In this document: in pieces, positions 1-11,190 of the stretch
Layout: each line of letters opens with the position of its first letter
Numbering within the stretch: the stretch's first letter is position 1
Assembly (NCBI RefSeq): GCF_011800755.1
Contig: NZ_JAATJW010000001.1
Location: 55,968 to 119,967 of the forward strand
DNA length: 64,000 nucleotides
Source: Listeria valentina
GTDB lineage: Bacteria > Bacillota > Bacilli > Lactobacillales > Listeriaceae
Direction of reading: 5' to 3'
The notes under the pieces: generated by a model
Databases searched by the model: none
What the model was told of the DNA's origin: nothing
What the model saw: the letters and a program-made list of their open reading frames with translations, nothing else
Translations under genes and position numbers: made by a program

Positions 1-235
1 TACCATCAAGATGATTGCCTCGCTTTAGCGCAGCAAGAAGAGCCGCAATAACGTGTTTTGCCTGTTTGACGTTTTCCTCTTCTCCACTAATTAAAATTTC
101 GCCGCCACGTGAAACAAGGCTCACTTCTAAACTTTCTTCAAGCACATTTAAGTGAGCATCTTGGTTTCCAAATAAATCACGCACATCAATGCCTTCGTTT
201 AATTCGACGGTTTCTTTATAAGATCCGTTTTGCAT
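1..235 (-). CDS. phoH: PhoH-family ATPase, N-terminal part only
   Basis: Partial gene running off the left edge; the 78 visible residues begin at the ATG at 233-235, preceded by an AAAGGGG ribosome site. They match the N-terminal RNA-binding-like module of PhoH/PhoL proteins (acidic start, LFGNQDAHLNVLEE, SRGGEILISGEEE, then a helix). The P-loop ATPase domain would lie outside the window. PhoH proteins are cytoplasmic ATPases often linked to RNA metabolism; the family call is firm, the precise role is not. It follows yqeY on the same strand behind a terminator, as in other Listeria and Bacillus. Confidence 0.85.
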   Translation of the reverse strand, partial: MQNGSYKETVELNEGIDVRDLFGNQDAHLNVLEESLEVSLVSRGGEILISGEEENVKQAKHVIAALLAALKRGNHLDG

Positions 236-345
236 TCTCTAACCCCTTTGTCTTTTAACTTCCTTAGTCCTCCCCATTATACACGAAAAGAAGAAAGAAT
301 TAAAACCGCATCTACCTGTAAAAGTTGAGCCTCCTCATTTTTCGC

Positions 346-373
346 ATAAAAAAGACTAGCCGAAGCTAGTCTT
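346..373 (-). terminator. Rho-independent terminator after yqeY
   Basis: A 9-bp perfect stem (AAGACTAGC / GCTAGTCTT) with a TTCG tetraloop is followed on the minus strand by a T-run, just beyond the yqeY stop. Confidence 0.9.
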
Positions 374-380
374 TAAAGTT

Positions 381-833
381 TTATGAAAGATACTGTTTTA
401 CAAATTTATTCACTGCATTCCCGTCGGCCTTGCCTTTTACTTTCGGCATAACAGCGCCCATGACTTTCCCAAAGTCAGCCTTAGACGTTGCTCCAACTTC
501 TGCAATTGTTGCTTTTACAATCTCTTCAAGCTCATCATCCGAAAGCTGTTTTGGCGAATATGCCTCAACAATCTCGATTTCAGAACGAACTTTTTCAGCT
601 AGATCATCCCTGCCAGCTTTTTCAAACTCAGAAAGAGAATCTCTGCGCTGCTTCATTTCGCGTGCAAGAACAGTGATTTCATCATCAGGGGAAAGCTCTC
701 CGCCTTGATTGATTGCTTCATTTTGTAAAGCAGACTTTAACATCCGGATAACAGAAAGTTTCTCTTTCTCTTTATCACGCATAGCTTGCTTCATATCTTC
801 ATTTAACTTGTCAAGCAGTGCCAATGAAATCAT
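381..833 (-). CDS. yqeY: GatB/YqeY domain protein
   Basis: A 150-residue protein matching the YqeY family across its length: N-terminal helix with DMKQAMRDKEKEKLSVIRML, central QRRDSLSEFEKAGRDDL, and the C-terminal YSPKQLSDDELEEIV plus GKVMGAVMPKVKGKADG segments. The fold resembles the tail of GatB, the amidotransferase acting on mischarged Glu-tRNA(Gln)/Asp-tRNA(Asn), so a tRNA-linked role is usually assumed but the function is unproven. It lies 13 nt after rpsU on the same strand and is probably cotranscribed with it; the terminator at 346-373 ends the unit. Confidence 0.93.
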   Translation of the reverse strand: MISLALLDKLNEDMKQAMRDKEKEKLSVIRMLKSALQNEAINQGGELSPDDEITVLAREMKQRRDSLSEFEKAGRDDLAEKVRSEIEIVEAYSPKQLSDDELEEIVKATIAEVGATSKADFGKVMGAVMPKVKGKADGNAVNKFVKQYLS

Positions 834-845
834 CGCCTTTAACTA

Positions 846-1019
846 TTAGAATTTGCGTTTTCTAGCTGCTTCTGATTTTTTCTTGCGTTTTACGCTTGGC
901 TTTTCATAAAATTCGCGCTTTCTCGATTCTTGCAAAGTTCCGCTTTTAGAAACAGTACGTTTAAAGCGACGAAGAGCATCGTCAAGCGATTCGTTTTTGC
1001 GAACTACTGTTTTTGACAT
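846..1019 (-). CDS. rpsU: 30S ribosomal protein bS21
   Basis: Encodes 57 residues, the usual length for bS21, starting [19 protein letters not shown] and ending in the Arg/Lys-rich [12 protein letters not shown] tail that contacts 16S rRNA near the 3' end. A longer open frame extends upstream to 1130, but the ATG at 1017-1019 with the GGAGGGAGGGAAAG ribosome site and the conserved family start decide the true start. It is the first gene of an rpsU-yqeY unit, driven by the near-consensus promoter at 1144-1172 with a leader of about 120 nt. Confidence 0.97.
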   Translation of the reverse strand: MSKTVVRKNESLDDALRRFKRTVSKSGTLQESRKREFYEKPSVKRKKKSEAARKRKF

Positions 1020-1143
1020 CTCTCTTTCCCTCCCTCCGACACTTACGTAGACCCCAAAACAGGATCCATATAAGGCTTCAGAATGCCAACAAGCTGTTAG
1101 CAGGCTTTTAAAGCTTAACAGAAATAGCATTCACTCATCTAAA

Positions 1144-1172
1144 ATTATAGCGGAAACTCAAAAGTGCGTCAA
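1144..1172 (-). promoter_or_regulatory. SigA promoter of rpsU-yqeY
   Basis: On the minus strand a TTGACG -35 (1167-1172) is separated by exactly 17 bp from a perfect TATAAT -10 (1144-1149). Transcription would begin near 1137, giving an rpsU leader of roughly 118 nt. Confidence 0.85.
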
Positions 1173-1208
1173 CATGAAATCACTAACTTTATGCATTTTT
1201 ATTCTAGA

Positions 1209-1979
1209 TTATTCATTTTCATTTTTCCCGCTGAGTTCAAAATAAAACGAAGCTGCAGATAAAAGATAGAGCGGAGCCGTTTCTGTCCGCAAAATTCGTG
1301 GCCCTAGTCCAGCAAATATCGCTCCTAAACCTTTAAGTTCCGCTACTTCTTGTTCCGAAACGCCGCCTTCAGGTCCAAAGATGACAAGTAACCGCGAACC
1401 GCTTGGCATGTTCTGAAACACTTGCGCAAGACTCGAGCGCTCGCCTTGCTTCGCACTTTCTTCATATGCACAAACTATAAAGTCATACGATTGCCCCACA
1501 GATGCAAGCAACGCCTTCAAACTCAAATAATGGCGAAGAGAAGGAATTCGTCCGCGATGTGATTGCTCGGCCGCTTCCTTTGCAATCCGCTCCAGTCGTT
1601 CTATCTTTTTATGCACTTTTTTAGCATCCCATTTCGAAACCGATCGTTCCGCTTGAAACGGTAAAAATTCAGTCGCGCCGAGTTCCGTCCCTTTTTGCAC
1701 CACAAGATCGAGCTTGTCCCCCTTTGGAAGCCCACTTGCCACCGTTATTTCAACCGGCATCTCACTCGTTTTTTCCTGAAAGCTAGAAACAGCCAGTATC
1801 ACTTTGTCTTCCAAAACTTCCTGTATGATAGCCTGTGCAACCTTTTCATTTAAATCCACAAGCCAAACTTGGTCGCCCGCTTTCATTCGCATAACACGGA
1901 CCATATGATGAAAATCCGCGCCAGACACTTGGACCGGAATCCCCTTCTCCATTACTTGGTCGATAAAATACCGTTGCAT
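1209..1979 (-). CDS. rsmE: 16S rRNA (uracil(1498)-N(3))-methyltransferase RsmE
   Basis: A 256-residue RsmE-family protein that N3-methylates U1498 of 16S rRNA in the cytoplasm using S-adenosylmethionine. The N-terminal PUA-like part (MQRYFIDQ, HHMVRVMRMKAGDQVWLVD) is followed by the SPOUT domain with GTELGATEFLPFQAERS and the C-terminal trefoil-knot segment FGPEGGVSEQEV to LGPRILRTETAP that binds the cofactor. It follows prmA with a 3-nt gap (same strand), so the two modification enzymes are cotranscribed. Confidence 0.95.
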   Translation of the reverse strand: MQRYFIDQVMEKGIPVQVSGADFHHMVRVMRMKAGDQVWLVDLNEKVAQAIIQEVLEDKVILAVSSFQEKTSEMPVEITVASGLPKGDKLDLVVQKGTELGATEFLPFQAERSVSKWDAKKVHKKIERLERIAKEAAEQSHRGRIPSLRHYLSLKALLASVGQSYDFIVCAYEESAKQGERSSLAQVFQNMPSGSRLLVIFGPEGGVSEQEVAELKGLGAIFAGLGPRILRTETAPLYLLSAASFYFELSGKNENE

Positions 1980-1982
1980 CGC

Positions 1983-2924
1983 TTAATCCTCACTCCGCTT
2001 AGTAATAATGGCTACCCAATCACCTTGCTGCCTTGTTTCAAGCACAACAAGAGAAGCTTCAATAAGGGCTTCGCGAACTTGCTCCGCCTTGTTTTCGATA
2101 ATTCCAGACGCGATAAAATAACCACCCGGCTTAAGCAAACGATAAACGTCATGTGGGAATAACAAAATCACTTCTGCTAGAATATTCGCGACAATCATAT
2201 CTGCTTCTTCTTCAATGCCATTTAACAAATCATTTTGGCGCAATTCTACTTTAGCTTCGACATGATTTTGCAACACATTTTCTCTTGCAGCGCGAACTGC
2301 CACTTCATCCAAATCAAGAGCTAAAACTGATTCTGCTCCAAGCTTAGCACACAAAATTGCAAGCACGCCAGACCCCGTTCCAACATCAATTACGCGATCA
2401 TCTGGCTTTACAAACTCGCTAATGGCACGCATCGAAAGCTGCGTTGTCGGGTGCGTTCCTGTACCAAAAGCCATGCCAGGATCCAGTTCAATTACCAGTT
2501 CATCTTCTCGCGGCCGGTAGTCTTCCCATGTTGGGGCCACCGTAATCGAATCCGTGATCGCAACTGGATGATAATATTTTTTCCAAGCAGTCGCCCAGTC
2601 ATCATCGTTAACATCATTTACAAAAAACTTGATTTCTCCAAGTGGAATATCAAATTTCGCAAGGTCAAATAGTGCTTTTTCAAGCGCAGGAATCCCAGCA
2701 ACAAAGTCCTCTGTTTTCAAAAAACAGGCCTTGATAATCACACCATCATCAGGGTAATCAGCCCGATTTAATGCATAAATTTCACCAAATTGATTTTCTC
2801 TTTCCTTGAAAAAATCTGCCACATCTTCAATTGAAACACCACTTGCCCCGTGTTCATTCAATAAATTAGCAATTGGTTCCACCGCATCGTTTAATGTATG
2901 TACTTCCACTTCTGCCCACTCCAT
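1983..2924 (-). CDS. prmA: Ribosomal protein L11 methyltransferase PrmA
   Basis: A 313-residue enzyme that trimethylates ribosomal protein uL11. The N-terminal substrate-binding region is followed by the Rossmann methyltransferase with the signature [14 protein letters not shown] and the SAM motif [13 protein letters not shown], then NILAEVI. The frame stays open to 2966, but that extension crosses the terminator hairpin of dnaJ; the ATG at 2922-2924 with a GAGGAGG site gives the family start [10 protein letters not shown]. It is the first gene of prmA-rsmE downstream of dnaJ. Confidence 0.95.
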   Translation of the reverse strand: MEWAEVEVHTLNDAVEPIANLLNEHGASGVSIEDVADFFKERENQFGEIYALNRADYPDDGVIIKACFLKTEDFVAGIPALEKALFDLAKFDIPLGEIKFFVNDVNDDDWATAWKKYYHPVAITDSITVAPTWEDYRPREDELVIELDPGMAFGTGTHPTTQLSMRAISEFVKPDDRVIDVGTGSGVLAILCAKLGAESVLALDLDEVAVRAARENVLQNHVEAKVELRQNDLLNGIEEEADMIVANILAEVILLFPHDVYRLLKPGGYFIASGIIENKAEQVREALIEASLVVLETRQQGDWVAIITKRSED

Positions 2925-2944
2925 CACGAACCAGCCTCCTCGGA

Positions 2945-2984
2945 TAAAAAAGCGGATGTTGAACAACCTTTTTCAACGTCCGCT
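2945..2984 (-). terminator. Terminator after dnaJ
   Basis: A 13-bp stem (2951-2963 with 2972-2984, one G-U pair) is followed by a T-run on the minus strand, between the dnaJ stop and the prmA start. Confidence 0.85.
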
Positions 2985-2994
2985 TTTCATTTTT

Positions 2995-4140
2995 TTACTC
3001 GCCTTTAAAAGCTTTTTTCATTTTATCAAAAAAACCAGCATTTTGTTCATCTACTTTGCTTCCAGTTGCTCCAGCAAATTCACGCAAGATTTCTTTTTGC
3101 TTATCATCCAGTTTCTTCGGCACAATGATTTTCACAGCTACATGCTGATCTCCTGTTCCACTTCCACGTAAATGCGGCACACCTTTGCCCCTGAGTCTGA
3201 ATGTTGTACCCGTTTGCGTACCAGCAGGAATTTTCAAGCGTACTTTACCATGAACAGTTGGCACATCAATTTCATCACCAAGTGCTGCTTGCACAAAAGT
3301 AAGTGGCACTTCAACAAAAATATCGTCGCCTTCTCGTTCATAGAAGTCATCTGGTGCAATCACAAAGACGACAAACAAGTCTCCATTTGGTCCACCATTG
3401 ATCCCTGCTTCGCCTTCACCAGCAACACGCATTTGTTGCCCGTCGTTCACACCTGCAGGAACTTTCAATTTGATTTTCTTTTTCTTCGTTACACGGCCTG
3501 AACCATGACAAGTTGGACATTTTTCCTTGATTTCTTTTCCAGTGCCATGACAATAAGGACAAGTTTGCTTGTTAACAACCCGACCAAATGGTGTGTTTTG
3601 CTCGACATTAATGCTTCCCTTGCCATCACAGTGTGAACACTTCTCTGGATGTGTTCCCGGTTTTGCACCAGACCCGTGGCAAGTTTCACAGTTTTCTTCA
3701 CGTGGAATTTCAATTTCCGTTTCCGTTCCAAAGACAGCTTCTTTAAACTTCAATTGCATCGTATATTGTAAATCATTTCCTTGACGCGGTGCATTTGGAT
3801 CGCGTTGTCTTCCGCCGCCCCCGCCAAAGAATGTATCAAAGATATCTTCAAATCCAGAAAAGCCGCCAGCCGATGAGAATCCACCACCAAAGCCGCCTGC
3901 TCCTCCACCAAAACCTTGGTTAGGATCGACGTGACCATATTGATCATATTGTGCCCGTTTGTTTTCGTCACTAAGCACTTCATAAGCTTCCGAGATTTCT
4001 TTAAATTTCTCATCCGCGCCTTCTTCTTTATTGATATCCGGATGGTATTTTTTCGAAAGTTTCCGGTAGGCTTTTTTTATTTCATCCGCAGTTGCACTTT
4101 TCGAAACACCAAGCACATCATAATAATCGCGTTTCGCCAT
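2995..4140 (-). CDS. dnaJ: Chaperone protein DnaJ
   Basis: A 381-residue type I J-protein that delivers clients to DnaK and stimulates its ATPase. The J domain has the HPD motif in KYHPDINK (about residue 33), then a Gly/Phe region ([12 protein letters not shown]), four zinc-finger repeats ([32 protein letters not shown]) and the two C-terminal peptide-binding barrels. The start at 4138-4140 has an AGGAG site. A terminator lies between dnaK and dnaJ, so dnaJ probably gets transcripts by readthrough plus a weak local promoter (TACAAT-like -10 in the 138-nt gap). Confidence 0.98.
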   Translation of the reverse strand: MAKRDYYDVLGVSKSATADEIKKAYRKLSKKYHPDINKEEGADEKFKEISEAYEVLSDENKRAQYDQYGHVDPNQGFGGGAGGFGGGFSSAGGFSGFEDIFDTFFGGGGGRQRDPNAPRQGNDLQYTMQLKFKEAVFGTETEIEIPREENCETCHGSGAKPGTHPEKCSHCDGKGSINVEQNTPFGRVVNKQTCPYCHGTGKEIKEKCPTCHGSGRVTKKKKIKLKVPAGVNDGQQMRVAGEGEAGINGGPNGDLFVVFVIAPDDFYEREGDDIFVEVPLTFVQAALGDEIDVPTVHGKVRLKIPAGTQTGTTFRLRGKGVPHLRGSGTGDQHVAVKIIVPKKLDDKQKEILREFAGATGSKVDEQNAGFFDKMKKAFKGE

Positions 4141-4218
4141 CCGCCATCACTCCTGTTCTTTGTTTTAATCCTAGGGTATTGTACCATAGATATTTAAATA
4201 AATATAGCGCATCTCAGA

Positions 4219-4249
4219 TAAAAAGCCAAAGCCATAGTAGACTTTGACT
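4219..4249 (-). terminator. Terminator between dnaK and dnaJ
   Basis: A 10-bp stem with two G-U pairs (4224-4233 with 4240-4249) and a six-base loop, followed by TTTTT on the minus strand. It probably attenuates rather than fully blocks dnaJ expression. Confidence 0.75.
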
Positions 4250-4278
4250 CTTCATCCGATTTCGAGCATACTATTTAC

Positions 4279-6147
<1,869 letters not shown>

Positions 6148-6160
6148 TCAAATTCTGATT

Positions 6161-6736
6161 TTACTCGTTTACTTTCACCATTGAAGGGCGAATAACTCGA
6201 TCTTTAATTTTATAACCTTTTTGAAGCTCAGCCGTTACTTCATTGCTTGGCTTTGTTTCATCTTGGTCTTGAATCACCGCTTGATGGAAATTGGGATCAA
6301 ACTGTTCACCAAGTGCTGTGATTGGTTCAATTCCTTCTTTTTGAAGAGCAGTCAAGATTTGGTTATGCACCATCTCCATCCCCTTCAAAAGCGCTGTTAC
6401 TTCTTCGCTATCAGAGCTTGTCGCAAGTGCCTTTTCAAAGCTATCCAACGCAGGAAGCAAATCCATCGCAAGGCTTTCAGAGCGATACTTGATTGCCGCT
6501 TCGCGATCAAGGATATTTCGTTTTTTTACATTTTCAAAATCAGCTTGTAAACGTAAATAGCGATTTTCTGCTTCTTCAAGTTTTGTTTCTAAGTCAGCCA
6601 CTTTCTTATCAAGTTCTGCTGCTTGATTTTGCTCATCTAATTCTTCAACTGTTTCTTCTGTTTCTTGCGTTGCTTCTTTTTCGATTTCTTCTTCAATTTT
6701 AGTTTGCTTATCTTTTGGTTCAGACACAGAAATCAC
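6161..6736 (-). CDS. grpE: Nucleotide exchange factor GrpE
   Basis: A 191-residue GrpE. The first 45 residues are very acidic and Glu-rich, followed by a long coiled coil ([21 protein letters not shown] region) and the C-terminal beta domain with [11 protein letters not shown] and the closing [15 protein letters not shown] signature. It releases ADP from DnaK. It sits between hrcA and dnaK with gaps of about 32-34 nt on either side, the standard Firmicute hrcA-grpE-dnaK order. Confidence 0.97.
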   Translation of the reverse strand: MISVSEPKDKQTKIEEEIEKEATQETEETVEELDEQNQAAELDKKVADLETKLEEAENRYLRLQADFENVKKRNILDREAAIKYRSESLAMDLLPALDSFEKALATSSDSEEVTALLKGMEMVHNQILTALQKEGIEPITALGEQFDPNFHQAVIQDQDETKPSNEVTAELQKGYKIKDRVIRPSMVKVNE

Positions 6737-6768
6737 CTCTTAGAAAAACCATCGTTTTCTAATCCTTT

Positions 6769-7815
6769 CTATTTTTGGTTATCTCGATATAATTTGGTTA
6801 AAACCGATGTCAAATCTTTGCTGAAAACATCCACAAGTCCCATCATTCGAGCATACTCCATCCGCGTTGGTCCAAGTAAAACAATCCCGCCAACTCGTTC
6901 GTCTGCAATATGATAAGTCGCTGTGATGATACTGAAATCATTCAGCAAGTCATTATTCCATTCACGACCAATTTTCACTTGAATCCCATCCGGAATGTCG
7001 CGGAACAATTCATGTATTCCCTCTTCTTCCTCAACTAATCGTAAAAAATCGCGGATTTTTGCAACATCGTGAAATTCTGGCTGATCTAAAATATTGGTTT
7101 TTCCTCCAAAATAAATTTTTGAAGGACTAACATTGCTTAAAGTCTCAAACACGATTTCACCTAGGCGTTCCGAGTTTTCAACATGCCAGCTTAAAAGTCC
7201 CTTAACCTCTGTCAAAATTCGGTTCGAAAGCTCATTCAGCGGGACCCCGACTAAACGGTCATTTAAGATGTTAACTGTTCGTTCGACATCAGAAAGTGTG
7301 ACCTCCGCCGGTAAGTTCACTAAGTGATTATCAACATGACCCTGATCTGTGATCAAAATTAGCATTGCTTGTGAATCACTGATAGGGACAAACCGAAATC
7401 CGCTCAGTCTATTTTTCGCTGTTTCAGGACCAAGAACAATCGAAGTGTAATTCGAAAGTTCCGAAAGCATCGAAGCTGAATTTTGGATTAATTGCTCAGC
7501 CTCGTAGTGATCAGCAGCGAAAAGTGAACGAATCGACCGCTTATCTTCTTTCGATAATGCTTTAGGTTGCAATAAATAATCCACATAGAAACGATAGCCT
7601 TTTTCGGAAGGAATGCGTCCAGAAGAAGAATGTGTCTTCTCAATAAAGCCATAATCTTCAAGCACACTCATTTCATTGCGGATTGTTGCCGAACTATAGG
7701 GCAACTCGCTTTCTTTTATCAAATTTTTTGAACCAACTGGTTGGACGGTCCAAGTGAAATGATCGATGATTGCCCGAAAAATTTGTAATTGCCTTTCCGT
7801 CAACAAATCTATCAC
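6769..7815 (-). CDS. hrcA: Heat-inducible transcription repressor HrcA
   Basis: A 348-residue repressor of class I heat-shock genes; it binds CIRCE elements with help from GroEL. It has the N-terminal winged-helix segment ([14 protein letters not shown] through [42 protein letters not shown]), a GAF-like middle and a dimerisation insert. It is the first gene of hrcA-grpE-dnaK and lies directly behind a CIRCE element, so it regulates itself. Confidence 0.97.
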   Translation of the reverse strand: MIDLLTERQLQIFRAIIDHFTWTVQPVGSKNLIKESELPYSSATIRNEMSVLEDYGFIEKTHSSSGRIPSEKGYRFYVDYLLQPKALSKEDKRSIRSLFAADHYEAEQLIQNSASMLSELSNYTSIVLGPETAKNRLSGFRFVPISDSQAMLILITDQGHVDNHLVNLPAEVTLSDVERTVNILNDRLVGVPLNELSNRILTEVKGLLSWHVENSERLGEIVFETLSNVSPSKIYFGGKTNILDQPEFHDVAKIRDFLRLVEEEEGIHELFRDIPDGIQVKIGREWNNDLLNDFSIITATYHIADERVGGIVLLGPTRMEYARMMGLVDVFSKDLTSVLTKLYRDNQK

Positions 7816-7821
7816 CTCTTT

Positions 7822-7848
7822 TTAGCACTCGAATAACTTAAGTGCTAA
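7822..7848. promoter_or_regulatory. CIRCE operator (HrcA site)
   Basis: TTAGCACTC, nine spacer bases, then AAGTGCTAA: one mismatch from the consensus TTAGCACTC-N9-GAGTGCTAA. It lies 6 nt upstream of the hrcA start, between the promoter and the gene. Confidence 0.95.
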
Positions 7849-7859
7849 ATACAAGTATA

Positions 7860-7888
7860 AATTTACCAAACAAATCGGCGCTCGTCAA
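7860..7888 (-). promoter_or_regulatory. SigA promoter of hrcA-grpE-dnaK
   Basis: TTGACG (7883-7888) and TAAATT (7860-7865) are separated by 17 bp on the minus strand; the predicted start falls just before the CIRCE element. Confidence 0.75.
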
Positions 7889-7952
7889 CTGAAAACACTT
7901 ATTTTCAGACCGAAGACCGACTTATTTGGTCAAAATTGGTCAACCATGCGAT

Positions 7953-9110
7953 TTAGAGAAACTCACGGAAAACATTATTTCCTAAAAAACGTCCAGCTCT
8001 TGTTAATTTCACAAAATCTGTTTGAGCATCTAACCAGCCTTTTTCACTTGTCACTGCAATCGCTTGTTCAAAAGTTATTTCTAACTCCTTACCAAATTTT
8101 TCTAAGAAGCGCGCTTTGCTTACCCCCGAGACTTTTCGCAACCCTAAAAACATTTCTTCTTCCATTTCTTCTTTTAGTGATAGCTCTTTGGTTTGAAAAA
8201 CGGGGAGATTCCCTTGTTCAAGAGGAGTCATATATTGCTTTAATGGACCAAAATTACTGTAACGCGTATCCTGTAAATACCCGTGTGCCCCGGCACCAAA
8301 TCCAAAATAATGATCATTACTCCAATATACTAGATTATGACGCGATTGAAAACAAGGCTTAGCGAAATTACTGATTTCATACTGTTTTTTACCAGCTTTT
8401 TCCATTTCTGACATTAAATAATCATACATGTTGGCTTCTGCGTCTTGACTTGGCAAAATGAGCTCACCTTTTTGCATTAAATTATAAAAAATGGTTTTTG
8501 GCTCAACAATGAGTGAATAAGCGGAATAATGAGGTAAGTCAAGCGCAAGAGCCTTGCTAAGCGTATCCTTAAAATCCGCTTCCGTCTGCCCAGGCAAGCT
8601 AAAAATCAAATCAATACTCAAATTTTCAAGCCCTACCGTTTCAGCGTTTCGAATAGACTCATACACGTCCTCAACCGTATGAATTCGACCGATTTTTTTC
8701 AGCAACTCTTGATTAAAGCTTTGCACGCCCATGCTCAGACGATTGACACCACTTTCCTTCATAACCCGCAGTTTTTCGACAGAGAGATCCCCTGGATTTG
8801 ACTCAAACGTAAATTCAACGTCTTCTGAAAGCGGGAAAATGCGTCGCACCGCTTCACAAAGCTTTTCAATTTGTTTAGGTGTTAAAGTTGTCGGCGTTCC
8901 CCCACCTACAAAAACGGTTTCAATCGTCTCTAGATCTTGCCCTTCTGTTCGCAGTTCCATTTCACGAATCAAAAGATCTACGTACTCATCGACTGGTTGT
9001 CCTTCTAAAAATACCTTATTAAAATCGCAATAATAGCAAATATGCTCACAAAATGGAATATGAATGTAAACCGCAGTATTTTTACTGCGAGAATGTTTTA
9101 TTTCAGCCAT
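7953..9110 (-). CDS. hemW: Radical SAM heme chaperone HemW (HemN-like)
   Basis: A 385-residue radical SAM protein with the cluster motif C21-X3-C25-X2-C28 (CEHICYYCDF), the GGGTPT SAM motif, and a HemN C-terminal domain. Proteins of this length and context are HemW, a heme-binding insertion factor, rather than coproporphyrinogen oxidase; older annotations say HemN. The gene precedes hrcA on the same strand, as in other Firmicutes, but lepA, which normally precedes it, is not present here. An AAAGGA ribosome site supports the start. Confidence 0.9.
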   Translation of the reverse strand: MAEIKHSRSKNTAVYIHIPFCEHICYYCDFNKVFLEGQPVDEYVDLLIREMELRTEGQDLETIETVFVGGGTPTTLTPKQIEKLCEAVRRIFPLSEDVEFTFESNPGDLSVEKLRVMKESGVNRLSMGVQSFNQELLKKIGRIHTVEDVYESIRNAETVGLENLSIDLIFSLPGQTEADFKDTLSKALALDLPHYSAYSLIVEPKTIFYNLMQKGELILPSQDAEANMYDYLMSEMEKAGKKQYEISNFAKPCFQSRHNLVYWSNDHYFGFGAGAHGYLQDTRYSNFGPLKQYMTPLEQGNLPVFQTKELSLKEEMEEEMFLGLRKVSGVSKARFLEKFGKELEITFEQAIAVTSEKGWLDAQTDFVKLTRAGRFLGNNVFREFL

Positions 9111-9228
9111 CGCTAAATTCCTTTCTAAAAAAAGATGCGCACGAAATTCATGTCGCTTAAAAGATTCATTGCTATTTTAACACAAGCAGCAAGCCTTGTA
9201 TAACACACATGCTGCGTTTCTTTGAAAT

Positions 9229-9268
9229 AAGAAAAAACCGCTCGACCAAAAGCCAGCGATTTTTTCTT
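9229..9268 (-). terminator. Terminator of the amino-sugar operon
   Basis: A 14-bp stem (9229-9242 with 9255-9268, one G-U pair) with A/T-rich flanks lies just past the lacD stop. It is symmetric enough to act in both directions. Confidence 0.8.
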
Positions 9269-9271
9269 ATT

Positions 9272-10249
9272 TTATTTCACTTTATCAAACCAACTACTTG
9301 CTGTAACTTCAAGGACACGATTAAGTGCTTCTAAATTCTCTTTCCCTACCGACCTAAGCCAGTTACGAGCAGCATCTATTCCTTTTTCTGCAAACGGCTC
9401 GACACCATCTTTCCAAGTTGCACGCCCGCAAAGGACCCCATTAAAAGTAGAACCCGCTTTTTTGGCAAAACGAAGTGTTTCTTGAAATTGTTCCGCCGTA
9501 ACGCCGCCGCTTAAAAAAATAAACGGAAGGTCAGTTGCTTCACTCTGTTCTTTATAAAAATCCAGCGCTTGTTTTTCTGTAAAAACAAAGTCTTTTCCAA
9601 AACCTTCAATAAAAGACATATTTACAGGAACTTCAACCTTCAGTACATCAACAAAATAAGTGGGTTTAGAAAATTCTTTCATCATTTCAATTACTTTATG
9701 CGGCTTTTGTTTAGCATATTCTTTAGAATGGACATCACTCTGCCGTGCATCATACGAAACTAGCTCGAGAAAAAAGGGCATATCAAGTGCTAGACATTCT
9801 GTTCCCACTCGTTCAACGAAAACATGTTTCAAATGATTAATTGCCTCATCTTCATCCACATCATAATACAGCAAAAATTTTACAGCGTCTGCTCCTGCTT
9901 TTTGGATTCGTTCTGCCGACCAGTCTTGCAAGAGATCTGGCAAACGTCCTGGCGCCAATTGATCGTAACCTGTTTTCTCATAAGCAATAAGTAACCCTGC
10001 ATTTGAATCACGTCGCCGAGATGCCGGTAAGCCATATTCGGGATCTAATAAAATAGCAGAAGAAAAGGGAGTTAGCTCCTCAGAAACAAGCTCTTTAAAC
10101 GTTATAATGTCTTCATCACTTACGTTTTTCTTTTCTTTAGCCATCATTTTTTGAAGCGAACCGCGCTGATCAATTGCAAGCGCAGCAATGACCCCCACTT
10201 CATTAGACATCCTTTCAAGAGCTTTGCGTTTTTTTGTACTTAAATTCAA
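9272..10249 (-). CDS. lacD: Tagatose 1,6-bisphosphate aldolase
   Basis: A 325-residue class I (Schiff-base) aldolase of the LacD family, cleaving tagatose 1,6-bisphosphate to dihydroxyacetone phosphate and glyceraldehyde 3-phosphate. Visible motifs are AALAIDQRGSL near the N-terminus, LDPEYGLPA, GADAVKFLLYYD and the likely Schiff-base lysine in DVLKVEVPVN (about residue 205), then FLSGGVTAEQF. The start is a TTG with GAGGTG seven bases upstream. It is the last gene of the aga operon and closes the route to glycolysis. Confidence 0.93.
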   Translation of the reverse strand: MNLSTKKRKALERMSNEVGVIAALAIDQRGSLQKMMAKEKKNVSDEDIITFKELVSEELTPFSSAILLDPEYGLPASRRRDSNAGLLIAYEKTGYDQLAPGRLPDLLQDWSAERIQKAGADAVKFLLYYDVDEDEAINHLKHVFVERVGTECLALDMPFFLELVSYDARQSDVHSKEYAKQKPHKVIEMMKEFSKPTYFVDVLKVEVPVNMSFIEGFGKDFVFTEKQALDFYKEQSEATDLPFIFLSGGVTAEQFQETLRFAKKAGSTFNGVLCGRATWKDGVEPFAEKGIDAARNWLRSVGKENLEALNRVLEVTASSWFDKVK

Positions 10250-10266
10250 CTTTTTTCACCTCATTT

Positions 10267-11190
10267 TTATTTTTCTACGTTCACTTGTTCCAAAATCAAA
10301 GAAACCTTTTCCAGATCTACAGCACCCGTTTCCACTTGCATCGCATTCAAAACCCCAGCCGTCATGGCATAGCGGAGCTGATCTATGAAAGAAAGCTGAC
10401 GATTTAAAGCAACTGCAAAACCAGCAAGCGTTGCATCTCCTGAACCTACAGGATTTTGTACCTCGACTCGAGGAATTCGAACTCGAAAAATGTGATCTTC
10501 TGCCTTCACAAGTGCGCCATCTTTTCCAAGCGAAACTAAAACGACTGGAATCCCGTTAAAAATTGGATTTTGGAGCGCTTCTTCAAGATTTTCTCCGTCG
10601 CTATGAGTTAACTCGATCAACTCTTCCTGATTCGGTTTAATCAAATAAGGCTTTTCTTTTACTGACAAACTTTCACGTAAACTGGGACCCGATGTATCTA
10701 GCAAAACAGGAATCTCTTTTTCAGCAGCAAGGGCAATTAATTGTGCGTAGAAAGATTGCGGCAAGCCGTTTGGCAAACTCCCGGAAAGCGTCACAACACT
10801 TGTTGTTTCTAGTAATGCCTGGAAATGTTGTAGAAAAGTCATTTTTTCTTTTGCAAGAATAGCGGGACCGGCTTCAAGAATTTCAGTTTGCTTCCCGTCG
10901 TGTAAAATGGCAATGCAATTCCGTGATTCTGCTTCGGTATTTGTAAAATCATAAGGAATTCCTTGGTCAGAAAGTTGCTTCACTATGAAAGCACCTAATG
11001 AACCGCCGAGAAGACCCGTTGCAAGCAGTGGTTCACCAAACGCGTGAATCACACGGCTAACATTCAAACCTTTTCCGCCTGCCGTTTTTCCAATTTGAAC
11101 GGCAGGCACTCGGTTGGTACTATTTTCTTTAAAATGAGGAATTTGATAGCGAATATCGACAGATGGATTTAGCGTCACTGTCAAAATCAT
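10267..11190 (-). CDS. lacC: Tagatose-6-phosphate kinase (PfkB family)
   Basis: A 307-residue PfkB sugar kinase of the LacC/1-phosphofructokinase group (MILTVTLNPSVDIRY start, GKTAGGKGLNVSRV, TLSGSLPNG, C-terminal NPVGSGDATLAGFA with the catalytic Asp). In this operon it should phosphorylate tagatose 6-phosphate with ATP. It overlaps the deacetylase stop by 4 nt (ATGA) and precedes lacD by 17 nt. A 1-phosphofructokinase activity cannot be excluded by sequence alone; the neighbouring lacD argues for tagatose. Confidence 0.88.
   Translation of the reverse strand: MILTVTLNPSVDIRYQIPHFKENSTNRVPAVQIGKTAGGKGLNVSRVIHAFGEPLLATGLLGGSLGAFIVKQLSDQGIPYDFTNTEAESRNCIAILHDGKQTEILEAGPAILAKEKMTFLQHFQALLETTSVVTLSGSLPNGLPQSFYAQLIALAAEKEIPVLLDTSGPSLRESLSVKEKPYLIKPNQEELIELTHSDGENLEEALQNPIFNGIPVVLVSLGKDGALVKAEDHIFRVRIPRVEVQNPVGSGDATLAGFAVALNRQLSFIDQLRYAMTAGVLNAMQVETGAVDLEKVSLILEQVNVEK

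Noticed and set aside
430..708. Long open frames opposite yqeY and many other genes
   Set aside because: They lie antisense to well-conserved genes, lack ribosome sites and have compositions typical of reverse-strand shadows.
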